A DNA stretch of 64,000 nucleotides. Source: Edaphochlamys debaryana. Lineage: Eukaryota > Chlorophyta > Chlorophyceae > Chlamydomonadales. Numbering within the stretch: position 1 is the first letter of the stretch; each line of letters opens with the position of its first letter. The position numbers were made by a program, and so were the translations under genes. Of the stretch, positions 57,165 through 64,000 are shown in pieces. Location of the stretch: positions 62,001 through 126,000 of the forward strand of contig JAEHOE010000173.1 in the NCBI GenBank assembly GCA_016858145.1, read 5' to 3'. The notes beneath the pieces were generated by a model, which was given only the letters and a program-made list of their open reading frames with translations, did not search any database and was not told the DNA's origin.

Positions 57165-58166
57165 TGGGCACACGCCTGCAGAGCTATTGGCACTCTCCAG
57201 GCTCAGTTGAGCGGGTTGAGTTTGAGAAAGTGTATGTAAGTTGTCAGGAGCACGGTCCCGGCAGCGGCGGTCCTGAGGAGGGGTATGTGCAGAGGCACTT
57301 AGCGACTCAGGTTACGCCCAATGAAGCGGAGGGTCCCTTGTGGTCACCCCAGCCGTCCCAACGTTAAGGTGTTTGCATGGCAACATGATCCGGAGTGGCA
57401 GGTCTTAACTCTAAAGACGGACATTGCGACGGTTGCCGAGGAGCAGCAGCCGTGCCGTGGCGCCGGTCCTCGGCCCACACGTTTGCGTAGCTTGGCCACC
57501 TGAGGGAACGGTGGGAAGGGGTGGGAGAGCCCTACCTGCCTGCGGTGGCTGCCGGGGAGCAGCTCTGCTGCAGGCGCAGCCGGGCGGCCGTGCCTGTACG
57601 CTCCCTGCTTTAACAGCCTCTTGCGGTCAGTAGTCGCGGCCGGTCCCCGTCAGAGCGTCAGCCCTCTCCGGCCCCTCCGGCACGCTCCGGCGTACCCTAC
57701 GAGTACGGCGGCACTACCCACGGCACAATGGCCCCGTTCTGTGGCAGGCTCACACCGCGACAAGCCTTGATTCAGTCTATCAGCTTTGACTAGACGGTTC
57801 AACGGACTTGCCCTTAACCGAAAGGGACCTGCGAAGCCCGGACACACAATCCAACCCCAGGCAGGCTCGAGATGAGTGCAAGCACTCCTGATAGCCAAGA
57901 TCTACTCATGAAGACAATGTTAGATGAAAGAAGGCACCGGGAGAGGTGGGGCATTGCCCAGTCGCATTGCTGAGGAGCGGCCGGCTTCGACACGGGCTCA
58001 TCAGCTCCTGTAATAGTCGCGGACTTCCTTGCCTTCGCGTGGAGTGTTACTGGTACTGGTCGCCTTCACACAAGTTCCGACAACACGGCTTACCGGTGCC
58101 CAGCCCTCAACAGCGTTGGCGCCTTGCAAAACTCGCAGCATTGCCAAGAGGCTTTGGCTGGTTGTC
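57165..58166. other. Spacer between M and K3
   Basis: 3' UTR of M with a TGTAA candidate, then the K3 5' flank. Translation of K3 may start as far upstream as the ATG at 58029. Confidence 0.5.
57235..57239 (+). terminator. Candidate TGTAA polyadenylation signal, gene M
   Basis: TGTAA about 70 nt after the stop of gene M. Confidence 0.55.
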
Positions 58167-61100
58167 ATGCGTTTCCTTCATGCCACCAGTCGGACGGGGC
58201 GGTGTACTCGAGCCCAACGCTTGGTGCCGCTTGGGGGTGGCCAGGAAAAAACGGTACCCTTGGTCCCCGTCCTCCTGGTCCTGGCCCTTCTGGCCCGCCC
58301 AGCCGTCTCCCAGGGCCCTGGCTCAGCGCCCAGCGGCGCAGCCGGCAGCGCACAGCTGCCCCCAACAGCCACCTCGAGCGCCACGTTGGGAGAGGCGCCG
58401 GTCCGCACGGGCCGTGAGTTTGCCCTGGCGCTGGCGGATGGCTCCGTGGGCGTCATCCGGGTGCTATCGGATGTCACTCTGAGCGACGCCGACTGGGAGG
58501 GGCTGGCCACACCGGTGCCCGTGGCGCGCAACGTCACGGTCACAGGGCCGGACCCGGAGCGGTGGCCCCTGCTTGACATGGCGTACGTCACGGGGAAGGT
58601 GAGCGGCGTTTCGGGGGGTGGACGAGAGGGGTGGGGCTCCGCTAAGCTGCAGATAGAAATGCCCATGCGAACGGGGTTTCAGGGGCGGGGCAGGCTGGGG
58701 CACAAGCAACAGGCTTCTGCGGCACGCACCAGCCCCTCCCGGATTGAGCCTCAATGCCTCATCCCATCAGTTCTAACTGCCCCCAAGCGAACCGTTTCTC
58801 ACTTCTCGGCAATGGCGCCTGCAACTGGTGTCCGCAGGCCCAGCTTCGGTCCAATGCCACACTGCAGCTGGTGGGCCTGACGCTGAACCGTTTCAGGGTG
58901 AAAAATCTCGGAGTGGCCCCGGGGCTCGACCTGCTCGCGCCCACGCCGGTCGGCGAACGTGGCTTTGTGGTGATGGTGGGAGGCCTCTTGCTGACACGTA
59001 AGCAGGGGACGGTGCGGGGGTCACACGGATACGCCGTGCAGGTGGAAGCATCCCCGTCGCGTGCTCAGTGGACCCGATGCCCATAGCGTCCAGGAAGCTC
59101 CACCTCCTCTCCCCGTGTACTGTCCCCCAGGCTTCTGTTACCCGCCCGAACTGCCGGTGAGAAGTTTTGCGCTTGCCCACGGGCAGATCTCGACGTGCAC
59201 GTGTTGGACACAACGTGCATGTTAGAACACTGTTATGGCATGAAGCCATACCTGGCCTACGTAACTTGTGGCCGTGGGATCCTCCATAAACCCATGTGAC
59301 CGCCCGTCCATCCCGCCCCGGCTGTCCCCTCTGCTGCCCCCGTCGGCACCCCCTCAGCTCCAGCAGTTCGGGCCGCCCCAGACCATGGTTAGCCAGGCTG
59401 GCTGCGTCAACGACACGTCCGCACGGGCCCAGGACCGCTGCTGGGCTGGTCGCGGCTCGTGGGACGGCATGTGGACGGGCATGGACGAGGACGAGCCCGG
59501 GAAACGGGTGAGCGGTGGGGAGGTCCCATGCCAGCCTGATGCGTGGGCAAGGTTTATTTTTTTCTGTGCTCCGCTGCTGCTTTAAGCACAGATAGAGTGC
59601 CTTGCCAGCTTGCCTTGGCCATCCAGCCAGGAGAGACCAGGGCGGGTTGGGTCAACATCTGTACCACCTGTCTGTCGTTCTGTTTTACCGTTGCTGTTTT
59701 GTCCCCCCAACGTAACTTCGCAGAGCCCAAACAACTATGACATCATCCTCAATGCCGCTGGCTTCACGTGCTCCATGGTCCTGCCGCTGGAATGCATCCA
59801 GCGCCTGGGCATGATTAGCTGCGCTGTCTTCATGCTCACCACCCTGCAGCCCTCTCCGCCGTCGCCGCTGCTGCTGGAGGCCCCTCCAGGCAGCGGCGAC
59901 GGCGGAGAGGGCGGCGGCGGCGACGGAGGAGGAGGAGGAGGAGGAGGGGGAGACATGAGTACCGGCGCAGTAGTAGGGGTCGCATTGGGTGCCGCGGCAG
60001 GTGGGTCCATGCGAGCATTGGGCAAGTGCACGCTGTGCGAAGGAGGAGGCGAGGGGCTGGGCCAGCCTCGCTAGCGCTGTAATCGAGTGTGCTATCGGTA
60101 GAACACACTGCGATATCGTTGTCCCGACGCCCCGCAGGGCTCGTCCTCCTGTGCGCGGCTGTGGCTGTGTGGGCGTGGAAGCGCCGGGCGCGGCGGGGCG
60201 GCTCAGGCGGCGGCCAGAAGGGAGTCCCCGACGCGCAGGCCATAATGATGACCGGAGGCACCCAGGGTGAGGACCGTGACTTGGGTTACTGTACCATAGC
60301 GGGGCCTGCAGTCGTTACCGCTCTCCTTTCCCCTTGCTTGAGGACCCATGTTTCGACATCCTCGCTCCCCTTGACCTGCCTCCCCTGCATAGGCCAAAGC
60401 AACGGCGACGAAGAAGCGGGGGGCCGGGGGGAAGCCCAGCCGCAGGAGCTGCCGCTGAGCAAGGTGTGGGTGCCGCCCTCCTCGCTCGAGCGGCCGTCCA
60501 GCTCTGGCACCGCTGCTTCCGAGCAGCGTGACGCCAGCAACGGGGGGCCTCAGCAGCAGGTGGTGTCGCCCCTCGCCCCGCCCCGCCCCGACCTGGTGAC
60601 ACACGTGGCGCTGCGCCCTGCGGCCGCCGCATCCCCCAGGGCCGCAGACCGGGCCCCGGAGGACCCCATGGCTGCGGCTGCTGACGTGGTGACTCTGCTG
60701 CCCACGATCCTGGGCCGCGGCGCGTTCGGCTGCGTGCACCTGGGCACGTTCCGGGGGGCACGTGTGGCGGTCAAGGTGCTCAACGGAGACAGGTGGGGGC
60801 GGGCCCGGGGTGCGGAGCTGCTGGGGCCTTGACGTCTTTACAGGCGATGGACTCACAGTAGCCACCTGGCAGACAATTAGATTTGTTCTGCTTAGTATGC
60901 GTGCAAGTAGTGCGAGAGCGTTTCGTTTAGTTTTGCTCCCCTTCACGTGCCATGCCCTGACATGCAGTGCATTGATGCTGGCGGCAGCCGTCAGCCCCCC
61001 CAAAGACCAGGACCCGAGCTTCCGGAGCAGGTTCATCCTGCTGACCCTGGCTTCGCGGCCGCAGCAGGCCGGCGCCGCCGCCGTCGCTAAGGTGGACCCC

Positions 61101-63891
61101 ATGCCAGCCCACGCACAGTTCAATCTGTCCACCCTGGCCGCGGAGGTGGAGGTGCTGGGGCGCTGCGACCACCCCAACGTCGGTGAGTCCTCACGGGGAC
61201 CCGCGGGAGGCAGGCGGGAATGGCAGGAGGTCCCGAGGGGCTTCAAAGCGAGGGGCATGAGTCGGCATCGCAAGGTTGGGGTCTCGCATCTGAATTCCCA
61301 AGCGCACCTCGCCCTCTCTCCCGTGATTACCTTGACAAGCGCTCTAGGCCCACACCTTTCTCCTCCCCCGCCTGCGCCCTCGCTCCCCTCAGTCCGCCTG
61401 CTGGCCGCGTGCCTGGCCCCGCCCCGGCCCTGCCTGGTGTTTGAGCTCATGGAGACCAACCTGGACCGACTGGTGTACGGCGAACGGGTGGAAGGCGAGG
61501 CAGTGGTCGTGGCCAAAGCTCTGCAAGCTGCCGGCGAGGGCAGTGGGAGCGGCAGGACCCTTCCCATGTTGTCCCTGGGCACGGTGCGTGGGTGAGGGGA
61601 GGTGGCCAGCAGAGATGACGTGAGTTTGCAGTAGTGTGCCGGTAGGCGGAGAGCACGCCGGGAGGACGAAGAATTGTGCCTTCTGGCTGGTACACCCGCC
61701 TGCCCGCATGCAGGTGCTACACATTGCGCTGCAGATCGCCCAAGCCCTCGAGTACCTGCACCCCTCGGTGAGCACCTGGGGTGCCAAGGGAGCAAGCACC
61801 AGTTCTCCAACCTCATAGTTGGGCCCGTGCTGCGCATTTCTCGCTGCGCTGACCCGCTGTTCCCGCACCTCCCCACGCCCAGGTGGTCCACCGAGACCTC
61901 AAGGTTTGTGGGGTAGCATGCTCGGCCATACTGTGCCTAGGGCTGGCCAGGGCATTCCCTGATATCTGCCCTGCTGACCGACGCCACTTCTTTCTTCTTG
62001 CCTCACCTACCTCCTCCGCCACCCCTTCGCCCCTCCCCCGCCCCTTGGCCCCGCAGCCCGCCAACGTGCTCATCAGCAACCCGGACAGCCCCACCCCGGT
62101 CGTCAAGCTCACGGTGGGTAGGCGCACGGGTGCTGGGGAACCCGCTGCAACTGCAAGCTCACCACCTAACGGCTCCGCCCTCACAGGACTTTGGTTTGGC
62201 CCGGCTGCGTGCGGAGACCGTGGCGACCCTGCACCCCGAGGCAGGCACACCCGCATACCTGGCGCCAGGTCGGTGAGGGGCCGGACACTCCTGGGCATGC
62301 GCAACCCCGTCGTCCTGATGATGCAAAGCCTCGTTGACGGTCGATGGCAGCACCATGCGCATGGCTCCCGTACAGGTTCGCGCAATTTGGGCTCTGTAGG
62401 CCCTCAACCGCTTTGCCTGCTTCGCCTGTTCCCCCAGAGTGCTACGACCCAGCGAACCAGGTGGTGACCCACCATGCGGACATGTACAGCCTGGGCGTGG
62501 TGGTCTGGGCCATGCTCACCGGCAGGCAGCCCTGGAAGGTGAGCCCCCCCTGCCTCCTGTTGCGTGGTTCGCTGCATGCGTCCAGAGGGCATCCTGCTTG
62601 TGCTACCTCCAGTCTCAACCTATGAGACTTTGACAGTAACCTGCTAGCTGCATCCTTCCCTCCCTTGCCTCAGGGCCTGACCATCCCCGCCGTGGCCTAC
62701 AAGGTGGCGGTGCTGGGCGAGCGGCCGCCCCTGGACCAGGTCAGCGAGCGCCGCTGCCCCCAGGCCCTGCGGCTGCTCGTCATGGCCTGCTGGGACCCCG
62801 ACCCGCTGAGGCGGCCCGCGGCGGCAGAGGCGGCCAAGGGGCTGAGGTCACTGCTGGACGCGGAAGGGAGAAGGGTGAGTGACTCCCTAGGATACCACGA
62901 CCGCCGTGCCCGCCCACGCACTGTCCCCCCGTCCGCTGCGGCTCCTGAGACTAGAACTGCACTGAGACGCCCGGACCCCTCCTCGTACGTGCTCATGCAG
63001 GCCCGCAGGAGCATGGTGGGGCGCGCCAGCCAGGAGTACAGCAGCATTGCCGACTTGGGCGTGGCGGCCGCCCCCAGCACCCCGCGGCTACCCCACTGTG
63101 GGGCCGCGGCCGCCGCTGCCCCGCTCTCTGCTGCGGAGCTCACGCCAGCGGCCGAACCCACGGATGCCTTCGGCAACCCGGTTCACGCCCTGCATGGAAA
63201 CCTGCAGTCCCAGGAGGCCCCCCGGACTGTGGCCGAACGACAGAATGGTGCCCTCTTCACGGGTGCTTGGGCGAGGTTGAGTGAGCCGCCCTCGCGCCCC
63301 AGCACTCAGCTGGAAGGAGCTGGCACCCGGCCCGCGGGCGGCAGCTGCCCACCGGGGCCTGCCAGCGGCGGCGGCGGTTGCAAGAATGCTGCATGCGCCG
63401 CCGTGGGAACAAGCGGCGGCGGCGGCGGTCGCTCGTTGTCACCGATGAAAGCACGAGAGGAGGGCACCAGCAGCAGAGAAAGCTGTACGCAACGGAGCGC
63501 GGAGTACCTGACCCCTTGCAGTGCCTCCCTGGAGAGGCCCTCAGCAGCGACGACTGGCCTGCCGCCGTCCAACCCAGCTCAGCTCAGCTCAGAAGAACCT
63601 CTGGCGCTGGTGACGGGGGGCTCGGGTCCAGAGGCAGCTGTTGCTGTCTCTGCCGCGGCAGCGGCGGCGGGGCCGGAGCCTGGGCACGGCGGGCCGCGGG
63701 CGCCCATAGGGTCCCGTGCTGCGCGGCTTGCGTGCGACCTAGTAACGAGGCCGGGTTGGACGGAAGCCGCATCGTCGGCGCTGGACACGTCGGCGGAAAG
63801 GGAAACGGTGGTGGAAACGGATGCTGAAACCATGTCAGAGGCCGCACTGGAGCGGGAGCTGCAGGGGCTGGAGCTGGAGATCTCCATGTGA
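58167..63891 (+). CDS. Receptor-like kinase K3 (TKL-type), single-pass
   Basis: A 16-exon model gives about 1128 residues: 58167-58598, 58838-58997, 59131-59156, 59358-59507, 59724-60000, 60138-60266, 60393-60792, 60968-61182, 61393-61583, 61714-61767, 61883-61903, 62057-62113, 62187-62268, 62438-62538, 62674-62874, 63001-63891. Signal peptide (VLLVLALLARPAVSQ), ectodomain, Cys module (SPNNYDIIL...LECIQRLGMISC), Gly-rich linker, TM (GLVLLCAAVAVWAW, about 349-362), kinase. Motifs: GRGAFGCV, VAVK Lys519, HRDLKPAN (681-688), DFG (705-707), APE Glu732, CWDPDPLRRP. Tail: WARLSEPPS (Trp922) and an acidic Leu-rich end. Exon 8 could instead start at 60995 (nine residues shorter). The start is uncertain: the frame stays open to 58029, and 58167 is an ATG upstream of the signal segment. 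Introns closely match K1 in places and K2 in others. Confidence 0.82.
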
Positions 63892-64000
63892 CGAGCCAGG
63901 CACGAAGCTCCAAGGGGTGTACATGCGGTTAATATGACCAGCATGCCAGTGGTTTTGCGCAGGGTGCCGAGCGAGCGGTGTTGTATGTCATAATGTATTC

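Noticed and set aside
62875..63000. Reading through from the kinase exon into the K3 tail without an intron
   Set aside because: The frame is open, but GTGAGT...CATGCAG flank it exactly where K1 has an intron, and the intervening residues have no counterpart in K1 or K2.

Overview
This window is nuclear DNA of a green alga, most likely a chlorophyte near Chlamydomonas or Volvox. The evidence is very high GC, genes broken by many short GT-AG introns with conserved phases, Ala/Gly/Pro-rich coding, a hydroxyproline-type poly-Pro hinge, and TGTAA (the chlorophyte polyadenylation signal) shortly after several stop codons. Nothing bacterial, organellar or viral was seen. Exon boundaries were placed by eye. 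Reading phase closes across every junction of all nine gene models, but no transcript data were available.

Layout, left to right. (1) 0.4-15.0 kb: two paralogous single-pass surface proteins, A (minus) and B (plus), are transcribed divergently from a 2.25 kb spacer and form a large inverted duplication whose middle parts are nearly identical, introns included. (2) 15.9-21.2 kb: gene C (plus), a long low-complexity protein with Thr/His-rich tracts and a possible N-myristoylation start. (3) 23.2-31.1 kb: a 14-exon minus-strand gene for a secreted, REJ-like (polycystin-1/sea-urchin receptor type) single-pass receptor of about 1919 residues. (4) 31.9-33.8 kb: a hotdog-fold acyl thioesterase of the plant ALT type. 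(5) 35.7-48.3 kb: two tandem minus-strand receptor-like TKL-type kinases, K1 and K2. (6) 49.4-57.2 kb: gene M (plus), which carries repeats of a motif MNPVYRLIRKKELQ, a 27-bp coding minisatellite, an AT-hook and a C-terminal mTERF-like region. (7) 58.2-63.9 kb: a third receptor kinase, K3 (plus), inverted relative to K1 and K2.

Taken together this looks like a cell-surface receptor cluster. Six of nine genes encode a signal peptide, an ectodomain, one membrane span and a cytoplasmic tail; three of them have kinase domains. The three kinases and the REJ receptor share a short tail motif around W-x-x-L-S with a nearby Pro, which suggests a common cytoplasmic partner or phosphorylation site. The duplicates have mosaic similarity, including in introns, as expected from gene conversion between inverted or tandem copies. 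K2 also carries a hAT-like non-autonomous element with an 8-bp target duplication, whose empty site is preserved in K3, and an intron that K1 and K3 lack.
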